Shown here: in pieces, positions 26,562 through 34,791 of the stretch
How positions within the stretch are numbered: position 1 is the stretch's first letter
Layout: each line of letters opens with the position of its first letter
From: an uncultured Eggerthella sp.
Lineage (GTDB): Bacteria; Actinomycetota; Coriobacteriia; Coriobacteriales; Eggerthellaceae
Direction of reading: 5' to 3'
Assembly: GCA_905203045.1 (NCBI GenBank)
Contig: CAJKUH010000004.1
Coordinates: 1 to 64,000, forward strand
Length of the DNA stretch: 64,000 bases
Notes under the pieces: model-generated
What the model saw: the letters and a program-made list of their open reading frames with translations, nothing else
The model's database searches: none
Told to the model about the DNA's origin: nothing
Program-made: the position numbers and the translations under genes

Positions 26562-27617
26562 CTATTCGGCAACCACGAATTCGGTGTTAGCCATAATCCA
26601 ACCTGCAGCCTTCATACGGGAAGCGCCTTCCTTCAAAAGGGTGCTGCGGCCAGACTTCTGCATGGCATCGAACGCCTCTTCCTCGCGGCCGGGAGCGATG
26701 TTGCGCATGGCGGCAATCATGTCGCCGGGCTCGAGCTTCAAAGCCTCGTGGCGGAAGATGGCATCGAGGATAAAGCCCTGCAGTAACTGCATCTTGGCCT
26801 GCGTTGCCAGGTTGGCACGCACCTCTTCTTCCGTAAGGTGCTGCTGAGCGTAGAACGCATCGAGCGCCGTGCCCTCCTGCGCCAACTGAGCCAGGAACGT
26901 TTCGTAGAGCTCCTGTGTCATAACCTCGATCATCTTCGGGGAGATCTCGCCTTCGAAACGCTTGGCATACTCGTCCATGGCAGCAGCCATCTTCATCTGC
27001 TCGTAGCGGTTGGCAAGCTCTTCTTCTGACGTGGCACGGAAGCGCTGGCGAAGCTCGGCAACCGTGGAAATGCCCATGGGCTTCATGTTCTCCGCAACCC
27101 ATTCGTCGGTAAGCTCGGGTACCTCTACCGCTGGGTCGTCAGGCTGCAATCCCTGCTGGGCCGCTGCAAACTGACGAACCAGAATGCCAATCTGCTCGTC
27201 GATGTCGGATTCGGCAACCTCGGGCTTCGGCTCAACTTCCACCTTCACGGGCTTGTAGCTGGAAAGCTCGAACTCGGGCTTCACCAAAACCGTCATATCG
27301 AAGCTGAACATCTTGTCGGGCTCGGGCGTTTCATCAGATTCGATGCCGTAGGTAGAAACGGGCAGCGCGCCCTGCTTTTCCAATGCAAAGGGAACAAGGT
27401 AGTTGATTACCGCATTGTAAACGGCAGCCTTGCCGTCTTCTTCGCCCAATGCGTTGTTGATCTTTTCCAGCGCAGTTTCGCCTTCGAGCTGATCCATCTG
27501 ATACTGCACAACAAAAGCATCCAAGCCGTCAGTGAATGCCTTGCTCATTTCAGCGGCAGAGGCAGAAACGCGAAGACGAAGCTCTTCGCCGTTGTCTTTA
27601 AGCTGTTCGACCTTCAT
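26562..27617 (-). CDS. Trigger-factor-like chaperone without an obvious FKBP domain
   Basis: The 351-residue cytoplasmic protein resembles trigger factor. It has an N-terminal ribosome-binding-like domain (MKVEQLKDNGEELRLRVSA), a central FSFDMTVLVKPEFELSSYKPV strand typical of the substrate-binding domain, and a helical C-terminal chaperone domain. It is about 80 residues shorter than classical Tig, and I see no clear FKBP-type prolyl isomerase sequence, so the isomerase domain is probably missing or reduced. The ATG at 27617 has AGGAG 5 bases upstream. It should bind nascent chains; isomerase activity is doubtful. Confidence 0.8.
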   Translation of the reverse strand: MKVEQLKDNGEELRLRVSASAAEMSKAFTDGLDAFVVQYQMDQLEGETALEKINNALGEEDGKAAVYNAVINYLVPFALEKQGALPVSTYGIESDETPEPDKMFSFDMTVLVKPEFELSSYKPVKVEVEPKPEVAESDIDEQIGILVRQFAAAQQGLQPDDPAVEVPELTDEWVAENMKPMGISTVAELRQRFRATSEEELANRYEQMKMAAAMDEYAKRFEGEISPKMIEVMTQELYETFLAQLAQEGTALDAFYAQQHLTEEEVRANLATQAKMQLLQGFILDAIFRHEALKLEPGDMIAAMRNIAPGREEEAFDAMQKSGRSTLLKEGASRMKAAGWIMANTEFVVAE

Positions 27618-27760
27618 AGGTCTCCTTTCCAACGAGGCGCGCATCGCAAACGCAACGGCGCAATCGTATAATTCCCCATAAACGTCAAAGCGCCCCGTTG
27701 CCGCACTGCGGTAGCGAAACGCATCAACTTGTGCTTATAACGTGGGAGGGAACTAATTCC

Positions 27761-28045
27761 GTGACATTCAATGATAGCGAAACCAGCGGCAAACGCTACA
27801 CCTTGCGCCCCACTTTCACGCCCCTTCCGATAACAAAGAAACATGCCGAGGTGCAGTCAAGTGCCGGAAAGAAACCCCCGTTCGACACTCGCTCGGAATC
27901 CGAAACCGTTCAGGCAAAGAGGCAGAACCCTGCCCCTTCCGTTATCCGCGCCGCCAACGAAGACGACGATCTGTACGATCCCTACTCCGACTATCACGAC
28001 GGCACCCTGAAAGCCGCCGAATTCGAGGAAGACCCCTGGAAATAG
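27761..28045 (+). CDS. Small hydrophilic protein of unknown function
   Basis: The 94-residue protein begins at GTG (27761), with GGGAGGG about 10 bases upstream. The middle is basic and proline-rich and the C-terminus is acidic and aromatic (EDDDLYDPYSDYHDG, ending EEDPWK). It has no Cys, no membrane segment and no motif I recognise. It is divergent from the trigger-factor gene and followed by the 26-bp repeat array. The frame continues upstream to 27698 without an SD. Confidence 0.6.
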   Translation: MTFNDSETSGKRYTLRPTFTPLPITKKHAEVQSSAGKKPPFDTRSESETVQAKRQNPAPSVIRAANEDDDLYDPYSDYHDGTLKAAEFEEDPWK

Positions 28046-28113
28046 GCGACACGCCCAAAGACGGTAGACAAAAGCCATAACTGGGCGACATTGAACCTGC
28101 ATAAAGCAATACC

Positions 28114-28353
28114 TGGCAAAAAATCAGGCAAACGTATGCTTCCCACCCGATTTTCGCGAAAACAGCTGCCTTCGTGGCAAAATCTCCGCGAAACGTATTC
28201 CCATCCTGGTTTTTTCTCTCGAAAATCATACGTTTAGAGGCTTTCTTGCCACATGTCCGTAAAAAAGCATACGTTTCGGAAGAAACTTGCCACGAAGGTG
28301 GCTTACAACGCATTTTTCGCAAAACGAGAATACGTTTAGGCTGCTTTCTGCCA
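28114..28353. repeat. Array of five 26-bp units in near-helical phase
   Basis: Units lie at 28114-28139, 28175-28200 (both inverted), 28226-28251, 28267-28292 and 28328-28353. In forward orientation each reads xxATACGTTT-N10-TTGCCA (unit five has CTGCCA), with the ten middle bases variable. All units are exactly 26 bases long. Start-to-start distances are 61, 51, 41 and 61 bases, each close to a whole number of helical turns. The array fills the gap between the convergent 27761-28045 and rplT genes, where no coding frame is seen. Confidence 0.75.
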
Positions 28354-28462
28354 TGCTCTGAAGACACAAAGCAAGAGCGACGCCCGCGGGAAGCTGCTAT
28401 CGAAATTCGCGCCCTGCACGACTGAAGCAAGATCCCGCCGCATAACAAAAGACCTCACAAAC

Positions 28463-28490
28463 GAAAAAAGCCCGTCCGAAGACGGGCTTT
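28463..28490 (-). terminator. Terminator of the infC-rpmI-rplT operon
   Basis: On the minus strand GCCCGTC pairs with GACGGGC around a TTCG loop, followed by six T residues, 20 bases after the rplT stop. Confidence 0.92.
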
Positions 28491-28508
28491 TGAATTCAGC
28501 TTGAAAGC

Positions 28509-28862
28509 TTACAGAGCCTTCTTAGCAACCTCAACAAGAGAAGCAAATGCTTCAGGGTCGTTGATAGCCATGTCGGAGAGCACCTTACGGTCGAGCTCAA
28601 CGCCAGCCTTCTTCAGACCGTTCATGAAAACGGAGTAGGACAGGCCGTTGATGCGAGCAGCAGCGTTGATGCGGGTGATCCACAGACGACGAACTTCGCG
28701 CTTCTTGTTGCGACGATCGCGGTACTGGTACTGGAGAGAATGCTGAACCTGTTCCTTAGCGGCACGGTAGGAACGGGACTTTGCACCGTAGTAACCCTTT
28801 GCACGATTCAGAACGGTACGGCGCTTCTTATGAGCGGATACAGCACGCTTTACACGAGGCAT
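28509..28862 (-). CDS. rplT: Ribosomal protein L20
   Basis: This 117-residue, very basic protein is a 50S assembly protein. It starts MPRVKRAVSAHKKRR and has the conserved GYYGAKSRSYRAAKEQV segment and a C-terminal SYSVFMNGLKKAGVELDRKVLSD. AGGAGG lies upstream of the ATG. It is the last gene of the infC-rpmI-rplT operon, in the conserved order, and in several bacteria it also autoregulates the operon. Confidence 0.98.
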   Translation of the reverse strand: MPRVKRAVSAHKKRRTVLNRAKGYYGAKSRSYRAAKEQVQHSLQYQYRDRRNKKREVRRLWITRINAAARINGLSYSVFMNGLKKAGVELDRKVLSDMAINDPEAFASLVEVAKKAL

Positions 28863-28892
28863 ACTTGTTTCCTCCTATTACTTATATATCGA

Positions 28893-29090
28893 TTAGCGAA
28901 GACCAAGGTTACGAGCTACAACCTTCTGGTCTGCAGCGGAAACCTCAGTTTCGTGACGGAAATTACGCTTACGCTTCTGGCTCTTCTTGGTCATGATGTG
29001 AGACTTGTAAGCCTTAGCGCGCATGATCTTACCGGAGCCGGTTACGCGGAAGCGCTTGGCGGTGCCGGAATGAGTCTTCATCTTGGGCAT
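28893..29090 (-). CDS. rpmI: Ribosomal protein L35
   Basis: The 65-residue basic protein starts MPKMKTHSGTAKRF and has FRVTGSGKIMR and a Lys/Arg-rich middle, as in all L35. Its ATG shares a base with the infC stop (TAATG), so translation is coupled. AAGGA lies 6 bases upstream, within infC. Confidence 0.97.
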   Translation of the reverse strand: MPKMKTHSGTAKRFRVTGSGKIMRAKAYKSHIMTKKSQKRKRNFRHETEVSAADQKVVARNLGLR

Positions 29091-29644
29091 TAGTTGTCCT
29101 TCCCTTGTTCGTCCTTCTTTTTCTTCACCGTCGTAGGCAACGGAGCGATAAGCATATGCATGTTGCGGCCTTCCATCTTAGGCTGGTTTTCGATGACCGC
29201 TACATCCTTCAAGTCGTCCGCCAGACGCTCCAGAATGCTCAGACCCTGTTCAGGATGAGACATTTCACGACCGCGGAACATGATGGTGATCTTAACCTTG
29301 GAACCTGCCTCCAAGAAACGAAGCACGTGCTTCTTCTTGGTGGTGTAGTCGCCCACATCGATCTTGGGACGGAACTTCATTTCCTTGGTTTCGATCTTGC
29401 TCTGGTTCTTGCGCGCCTGCTTGGCCTTGATGGCCTGGTCGTACTTGAACTTACCGTAGTCCATGATGCGACATACCGGCGGCTTGGCCTGAGGTGCGAT
29501 CTCTACCAAGTCATAGCCCTCGTTGTCGGCGATGCGCTGGGCTTGCTCGATAGGATAGATCCCCAACTGCGACCCATCATAAGCAATCAGGCGGCATTCC
29601 TTGACCCTGATGGCTTCGTTGAGCCTTGGTTCTTGAGCTGCTAT
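29090..29644 (-). CDS. infC: Translation initiation factor IF-3, probable AUA start
   Basis: IF-3 prevents subunit association and checks start codons. The domains are clear: RLNEAIRVKECRLIAYDGSQLGI at the N-terminus, then VEIAPQAKPPVCRIMDYGKFKYD, and the C-terminal KFRPKIDVGDY. The frame has an ATG at 29683, but the strong AAGGAGG lies 8 bases before an ATA codon at 29644. Starting there gives 184 residues beginning exactly where other IF-3 proteins do. Non-AUG starts (AUU, AUC, AUA) are typical of infC and support autoregulation, because IF-3 rejects them. An attenuator-like terminator at 29705-29740 precedes it. Confidence 0.93.
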   Translation of the reverse strand: MAAQEPRLNEAIRVKECRLIAYDGSQLGIYPIEQAQRIADNEGYDLVEIAPQAKPPVCRIMDYGKFKYDQAIKAKQARKNQSKIETKEMKFRPKIDVGDYTTKKKHVLRFLEAGSKVKITIMFRGREMSHPEQGLSILERLADDLKDVAVIENQPKMEGRNMHMLIAPLPTTVKKKKDEQGKDN

Positions 29645-29704
29645 GGTGCCCACCTCCTTCTTTCTGTGTTTCGGTGCTACCATGCACGAACCAAATTATG
29701 CCGA

Positions 29705-29740
29705 TAAAAAAGAAAAACCTGCGATCACACGATTGCAGGT
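29705..29740 (-). terminator. Leader terminator (attenuator) upstream of infC
   Basis: On the minus strand ACCTGC-x-ATC pairs with GAT-x-GCAGGT around GTGT (one A-C mismatch) and is followed by TTTTCTTTTTT. It lies about 60 bases before the infC start and about 190 bases after the probable promoter, the usual place for an infC-operon attenuator controlled by L20 or IF-3. Confidence 0.72.
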
Positions 29741-29924
29741 CACACGAATCTCGCTAGGCAAGTTCTATTCATATGACCCATCAGCAACCTTGCGGCGCCG
29801 AACCAGGTGGAAGCAGGTAGCTTCTCTTGAAATCAGCTTTAGTAGAATACCATGTTTTCCACCTGCGTGAAGCAGAAAGTTCAGATATCCGAAAAATTCT
29901 TGCGCAGCAATGCGCACAGGCAGC

Positions 29925-29930
29925 ATTATA
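29925..29930 (-). promoter_or_regulatory. -10 box of the infC operon promoter
   Basis: A perfect TATAAT on the minus strand contains the stop codon of the upstream kinase gene. The -35 region is weak. It would give a leader of about 270 bases that includes the attenuator. Confidence 0.5.
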
Positions 29931-31398
29931 CCCCAGCCACTTGTGCGCAGAACGTCATAACCACCGCAAGCACGAAGGGAACAGCCACCGCAACCACCAG
30001 AAATTCCGCGTAGAGCGGCCATCTGCACAGCACGGGAAATTTCCTGCGCAACAAGCGTCTATCGGAAAGTTCATAGCAAATGCACGTTGCCGAGGGAATC
30101 AAGAACACCAGGTATTCCACTGCCCGAAACCAAACCGGATAGTTTGCTTCCGGCATGGTGGGCTGCGGCCAGAAACATCCTGAAACGCCTACCGCCACAA
30201 TCAATAGCCAGAACAAAGCCAACGCCACGTTCCACGTCATACCCAGCGCAGGAGGAAAGCGTTGCAACAGACGGACAACGCCGTTTGAGCTTTTGCCTTC
30301 AGAAAGGCCAGCTTCCCTAGCCCGCTTGCCAGCTGCAGTGGGACGGCCCTTCCCCGATACACCGGCGGCAGCACCTGTACGGCGCCGGAATGCTGATGCA
30401 GCTTCCGCGAACGCCTGCTGCATCTCGGCTACCGAAACGTAGCGAGCGTCAGGATCGAATGCACAGGCACGCAGAATCACCTGGCGAAATTCCTCGGGAA
30501 CCGCCGAATCGGCAAACCCTGTCTGTCTATCCTTCGCGTCCGCTTCGCGCTCCGTTAGGCAGTAGAACAACAACATGCCCAGCGCATACACATCGCTGCG
30601 TACGTCGGTCTGACCGAAGCCGTACTGTTCGGGCGGTGCATAGGCACGCGTCCCGAAATGAGTAGTATCAGATTCATTCCCGGCGCGATAACTGCGCGCG
30701 ATGCCGAAATCGATCAGCGTCACCTTTCCCCAGGAAAGGATCAGGTTTGCAGGCTTCAGGTCGCGATGGATGATGGGCGGGTTGAAACGTTCGTGCAATT
30801 CGCGTACGGCGCTGCATATTTGGGGAAACACCTCGATTGCCAGCTGCGGCGACGGGTCAAGGCGATACACCACGTCCTGCAGGGTTTCGCCCTGAACGTA
30901 TTCCATCACAACGACTAGCTCGTCTTTCAGCTGGTACAGCGCGTAAACCTGCGGCAGGTGCTCAAAACGGGCGCCCTGTTGCTGCACACGGTAAAGCTCC
31001 CGGTACGCCTGGCCAAGGCCGTTGGCCGCTTTCAAATGCTTTCGGACATACGGCCCAAGCTCGGCGTCCCCTTCATCTATATAGGTAACCAGCTGAGTTG
31101 TTTCAGAGGCTGATGTTTTCAGCACCTTGTCTACGCGATAACGGTTGTCGTATTGGACTAAGGCGAGAAATGCAGAGAGCTCGCCTTCATCGGCCGCTTC
31201 GTTTTCGGTTGAATACGAGCCCTCTCCCCTTGCGGAAGGGATCGCTGCAAGCCAAGCTTCGCCAACTGCTTCGCGCGAAAGCGCATCACCAGCGTCAGGC
31301 GCAGCAAGACGACCCTCGCCTTCTGCAGAAGGAGCAGGGCCGCCTTGCGCGCTTTCGGCATGAGCGCCAAACACCGGTATTTCGCTGGTTGGAGGCAC
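29926..31398 (-). CDS. Membrane-bound Ser/Thr protein kinase (atypical Gly-loop)
   Basis: The 490-residue protein has a low-complexity Ala/Glu-rich N-terminus (1-70), a Hanks-type kinase domain (about 85-345) and three C-terminal hydrophobic segments (about 415-490). Catalytic features are HRDLKPAN at 211-218, DFG at 230-232 and the APPEQYG activation segment at 254. The usual GxGxxG ATP loop is replaced by VLKTSASETTQLV; K120 or K123 may be the ATP-binding lysine. The start is uncertain: I choose GTG 31398, which overlaps the stop of the HTH gene by one base (TAGTG). Co-transcription with that gene suggests a kinase-regulator pair. Confidence 0.8.
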   Translation of the reverse strand: MPPTSEIPVFGAHAESAQGGPAPSAEGEGRLAAPDAGDALSREAVGEAWLAAIPSARGEGSYSTENEAADEGELSAFLALVQYDNRYRVDKVLKTSASETTQLVTYIDEGDAELGPYVRKHLKAANGLGQAYRELYRVQQQGARFEHLPQVYALYQLKDELVVVMEYVQGETLQDVVYRLDPSPQLAIEVFPQICSAVRELHERFNPPIIHRDLKPANLILSWGKVTLIDFGIARSYRAGNESDTTHFGTRAYAPPEQYGFGQTDVRSDVYALGMLLFYCLTEREADAKDRQTGFADSAVPEEFRQVILRACAFDPDARYVSVAEMQQAFAEAASAFRRRTGAAAGVSGKGRPTAAGKRAREAGLSEGKSSNGVVRLLQRFPPALGMTWNVALALFWLLIVAVGVSGCFWPQPTMPEANYPVWFRAVEYLVFLIPSATCICYELSDRRLLRRKFPVLCRWPLYAEFLVVAVAVPFVLAVVMTFCAQVAGV

Positions 31399-31856
31399 TA
31401 GCAGATGGTTTCTTCCCCGAAACGGTACAGTTCTTCGTCGGTCTTTTGAAGGGAATATCCCTTCTGTACTGCGAAGATGATAATGGCATCGCGCTTGTTC
31501 TTGCAATATAGCTCGTTAGCGCCCGCCGCCTGCAGAAGCCGGTCGGTTTCGCGTAGGTTCAAGTGCATGGCGAATGCCAATTGCAGCACTTTGTTGCGCG
31601 ATGCCTTGCGCGTTCCCTTGAAAATCTGGTAGCCGAATGTGTCGTTTAGGCCCGCTTCATGAACCACCTTGGAACGCTGCAGTCCCTTTTCATCCAGCAG
31701 TTGCTGCAGGTATTCCGACAAAGACCGCTTCGATGGCTTCGCCTTCGAAAGGAACGCACCCGGGTCCGGCGAGGAAAGCAGCTCGTCAAGCAGTTCTTCC
31801 GTTAAGGGCTCTTTCACGCGCCGCTTCCTCCTTCGCTTTCTTTTTCCACGAACCAT
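31398..31856 (-). CDS. XRE-like helix-turn-helix protein paired with the kinase
   Basis: The 152-residue protein has a very basic start (MVRGKRKRRRKRRVKEP). A four-helix HTH-like domain follows at about 55-125: YLQQLLDEKGLQRSKVVHEAG, then DTFGYQIFKGTRKASRNKVL, then AFAMHLNLRETDRLL. This is a lambda-repressor-type arrangement. The frame begins further upstream, but the ATG at 31856 has GAGG 8 bases before it. The stop codon overlaps the kinase GTG, so the pair is translationally coupled. It may be a substrate or regulator of the kinase; that is inference. Confidence 0.7.
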   Translation of the reverse strand: MVRGKRKRRRKRRVKEPLTEELLDELLSSPDPGAFLSKAKPSKRSLSEYLQQLLDEKGLQRSKVVHEAGLNDTFGYQIFKGTRKASRNKVLQLAFAMHLNLRETDRLLQAAGANELYCKNKRDAIIIFAVQKGYSLQKTDEELYRFGEETIC

Positions 31857-31947
31857 AGTAGCAACCTCGGCGCTGCTCAGGCCGGCAGGATGGGCGATTC
31901 TCCAGGCAACGCAGCGCTTCGTTCTTTTCGGGTACGTCATGCCAGGG

Positions 31948-32643
31948 CTACCACGAAGTGATGTCTCCGCGGTCGAATGTGGCAACCTGCTTCGGGTCGC
32001 TTACGCCTGCGTAGGCCTCGAACTTCCAGCTTGCCCCGGCTTTCAGGCCATTCACGCCGTCGGATGCGTTGCCAATCAGGTTGCCGTCTTTGTCGTACAG
32101 GTTGTAGGTAACGCCCACGTAGCTTTTGTCCTGGCTGGTGGTGTTTGTGATGGTGCCGGTAATGGTTGCGCTGTAGCTGTCCTTGTTCAGCATTTCGTCA
32201 GATATGGTGAAGTCAGCCTTTGCGGCATCGGCAGATGAGGTGCTCGAACCAGCACCGGAATCGGTAGCGGAAGATACCGTAGTTGCACTTGATGCGCTGT
32301 TCAGGGCAGCACTGTATGCGCTTTGGGATGCCAGAACAACAGCGCAGGAAATAACACAGATAATCAAAGCCGCGATAGCGAAGGCCTTGCCGCTCTTCTT
32401 GCCTTTCGCAATTCCCACGAAACCGATGATGGTAAGGATGATGCCAAGAAGGGCCAGGAAGAACGAAAGGTTGTTCACAATCGGCACGAACGAAGTGAGC
32501 AACGCAATGATGCCCAGCACAAAGCCGGCAATGGCCATGCCCGATTTGGCGGGAGATACGGGCGGCATAGGCGAATTGTTGTAGTGCGTTGAAGGCTGCT
32601 GAGCGCCGTGAGCGGGTTGTTGCCTGGTATTGTGCTGATTCAT
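31948..32643 (-). CDS. Membrane protein with DUF4190-like segment and FxLYD domain
   Basis: The 231-residue protein has a Gln/His/Pro-rich start, two or three hydrophobic segments (about 35-115, including GMAIAGFVLGIIALLTSF as in DUF4190), and a Ser/Ala/Thr-rich linker. The C-terminal extracellular domain contains YVGVTYNLYDKDGNLIGN, the FxLYD pattern. FxLYD domains are small beta-sandwiches found on the cell surface; no enzyme function is implied. The ATG at 32643 has AAAGGA 7 bases upstream. It lies upstream of the HTH-kinase pair on the same strand, 91 bases away. Confidence 0.8.
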   Translation of the reverse strand: MNQHNTRQQPAHGAQQPSTHYNNSPMPPVSPAKSGMAIAGFVLGIIALLTSFVPIVNNLSFFLALLGIILTIIGFVGIAKGKKSGKAFAIAALIICVISCAVVLASQSAYSAALNSASSATTVSSATDSGAGSSTSSADAAKADFTISDEMLNKDSYSATITGTITNTTSQDKSYVGVTYNLYDKDGNLIGNASDGVNGLKAGASWKFEAYAGVSDPKQVATFDRGDITSW

Positions 32644-32923
32644 ACGTGTTCCTTTCGCAAGCATGAGGCGCACCATGCAGCGCACCTCGGATAACCTGCG
32701 AAAACAATACGCAACACGAATTTTCATTTCATTAGCTGCGAGCTAAGGGTGATGCGGAAAAATGCGAAAGAACTATCTCATTGAGCAACAGCAAAGCAAA
32801 CCTGCGAAGCCTAAAGAGCTGGAAAATAGCAGCTGACCTTCCTGGATGCCTTAATCACAGAAAGCAAAGCCCGCCAATGATAGAATAATGTCTGTATCTA
32901 ACAGAGCAATCAAGGAGCGCGCC

Positions 32924-34161
32924 GTGGCAGACGAAGAAAATCAGTCCCCGAAAGACGGAGATCGTAAAAAGCTCGTTGCCGAGCAGCTCGCATCGACCGA
33001 AATCCACTTAGCGCCTACCCAAGAGCACGTAGACACCTCAAACGCAATTAAACTCCCACTCGATCAAATTCCCCAGCTTGGAGTGGCGTTTGCTTCGTTG
33101 CCTGCAATGTTCCGAACCATCACCACCTCGGTTAGCACCCCTACTCTGCTACAAGCCACCGATAAATTCGGCAACCCGCTCGACCCATCCATCCTCCAAT
33201 CTTTCAAGGATGGCAGTGGCCTCATGGGGTCATTCCGCGACGAGACCAAGGGGTTCGGTCAGGCGCGACTACACGTAGTTGAGGGCAATACCGCAAAAAA
33301 AACGTCACACAGGTACCTTACGATCCCACAATGCTGTTCATGGCGGCAGCGCTTGCACAAGTCAATCAAAAACTCGATTCTATCCAAAAGTCAGTGGATG
33401 AAATGTTCGAATACATGCGTCAGCGCGACAAGGCCAATATGAAGGGCAATCTAAAGACACTCGCCGACATTCTTAATAGCTACGGACTCAATTACGGCAA
33501 CACCACCTATATTTCCAATGCGCATATGAAGGTACTCGACATCAAACAGACATCTGAGCAGGATATGGAAATGTTTCGTGGCCGGGTGCAATCCAAACTC
33601 AAGAAAAAGAGAGTCGCAGAGGCGCGAAGCAGCGTCGAAAAACGACTCGACAAAGTACTTGACTATCTCAAGGATTACCAATTAGCCACATACATCCATG
33701 CATTCTCCTTGTTCCTTGAGCCTATGCTTGCCGAGAATTTCAAACCCTCCAAACTTGCCGATGCCTCAGCGAAAATCGAAGCTGACTCGCTTGCATATCG
33801 AGAGCTTTACACTGAGTGCTATGACTTACTCGAGGCTTGCAGCGCGGGAGCCATCGATGCAACGCTTCTGAACGGTATTGCATCGGCGGGAAAGGCGCTT
33901 GGTCGAGCAATCGCAAAGACACCAGTAGGCGACCGCACGCTCATCGATGAAGCATTCGAGGGAGCGGGGGAAGCTGTCAGCAATTTCAATGATCACCAAT
34001 CCAAAAAGCTTATTGAGAAGCTCCAACAGGCGAAAACGCCTGACGTCATGCCATTTAAACAGTGCGTACAGGAGATAGGCATTCTCTACAACCAGCCCAC
34101 TCAGATAGCCATCGACGCTGAAAACGTTTACTTGCTACCGGCCAAGCATCCAGAAAAGTAG
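32924..34161 (+). CDS. Unrecognised coiled-coil protein spanning a -1 frameshift
   Basis: The gene begins at GTG 32924 (AAGGAG 8 bases upstream) and reads to a run of eight A residues at 33295-33302. From there the coherent protein continues in the -1 frame to 34161. The zero frame alone ends at 33442 after about 172 residues. Joined, the product is about 413 residues. It has a central coiled-coil-like LAQVNQKLDSIQKSVDEMF, a charged middle (RVQSKLKKKRVAEARSSVEKR) and a helical C-terminal half; I do not recognise the family. GCA-AAA-AAA-A is a slippery A_AAA_AAA site, and GAGGG lies about 9 bases upstream, as in dnaX. A real frameshift mutation or sequencing error is equally possible. Confidence 0.6.
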
Positions 34162-34163
34162 CT

Positions 34164-34670
34164 ATGCGAAAGCTAGTACAAACAGGTGCAACAGAGTTTC
34201 AAACGCCTTTGGGCGCAATCCGCGTTGTTGGCCCTTATGGGCGCGTGCCATTCTCGGTATCGCAATGCCCCGTACCCGACTGCTACGAAACAACCATCAA
34301 ACACTACTACACGCTCAGAATCGCTCTTGACGATCTTTCCGAAGGCGAGAGGTACACGGTCGAATTTGACGGACCTGCTCTGCATCGCACGGATTCGGAC
34401 CAATATGGCCAGATATACGAAGTAAGCGAAAACGGTATCACTGTTGGCATTAGCGGGGCCAACCCAAACGAAGACAATTTTTCGTGGCCAGAAGGCCCAA
34501 CCCCCGACTTGAAAGGTTACTACATCGTCTGGGATGACCCACGCGAAGGCTGGTTCACCATCGTCAAATGCAAAGACCCTGATAGATTCGACAGCGTTTA
34601 CCTTGATGTTGGCTGGTTGCCCACCGCGCAAGACCCAGACGACATACTTTCCCTTGTGCTGTTCTACTAA
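34164..34670 (+). CDS. Unrecognised protein paired with the frameshifted gene
   Basis: The 168-residue soluble protein starts 3 bases after the preceding stop and is surely co-transcribed with it. It is acidic and rich in Tyr, Trp, Pro and Gly, with predicted mostly beta structure (for example GYYIVWDDPREGWFTIVKC). There is no signal peptide or membrane segment. I see no known motif. Composition matches the upstream gene more than the flanking core genes, so the two probably arrived together. It may be a partner, immunity or effector protein, but nothing in the sequence decides. Confidence 0.65.
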   Translation: MRKLVQTGATEFQTPLGAIRVVGPYGRVPFSVSQCPVPDCYETTIKHYYTLRIALDDLSEGERYTVEFDGPALHRTDSDQYGQIYEVSENGITVGISGANPNEDNFSWPEGPTPDLKGYYIVWDDPREGWFTIVKCKDPDRFDSVYLDVGWLPTAQDPDDILSLVLFY

Positions 34671-34701
34671 CGCTTTTGCTTCATTTTGCAAAAGCAGTTA
34701 G
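34667..34701 (+). terminator. Hairpin at the end of the unrecognised two-gene unit
   Basis: CTAAC-GCTTTTGC pairs with GCAAAAGC-(A)-GTTAG around TTCATTTT and includes the stop codon of the second gene. It lacks a T run, so termination is uncertain. The remaining bases to 34791 show no gene. Confidence 0.4.
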
Positions 34702-34791
34702 CAAGGAGGAAATTCGACTTATACTTCGACTTTCCATTACACGTCGAAGCCCAACGCGCAAAGAGCTGAAAAGCCGCACCCCCAGCAGCAA

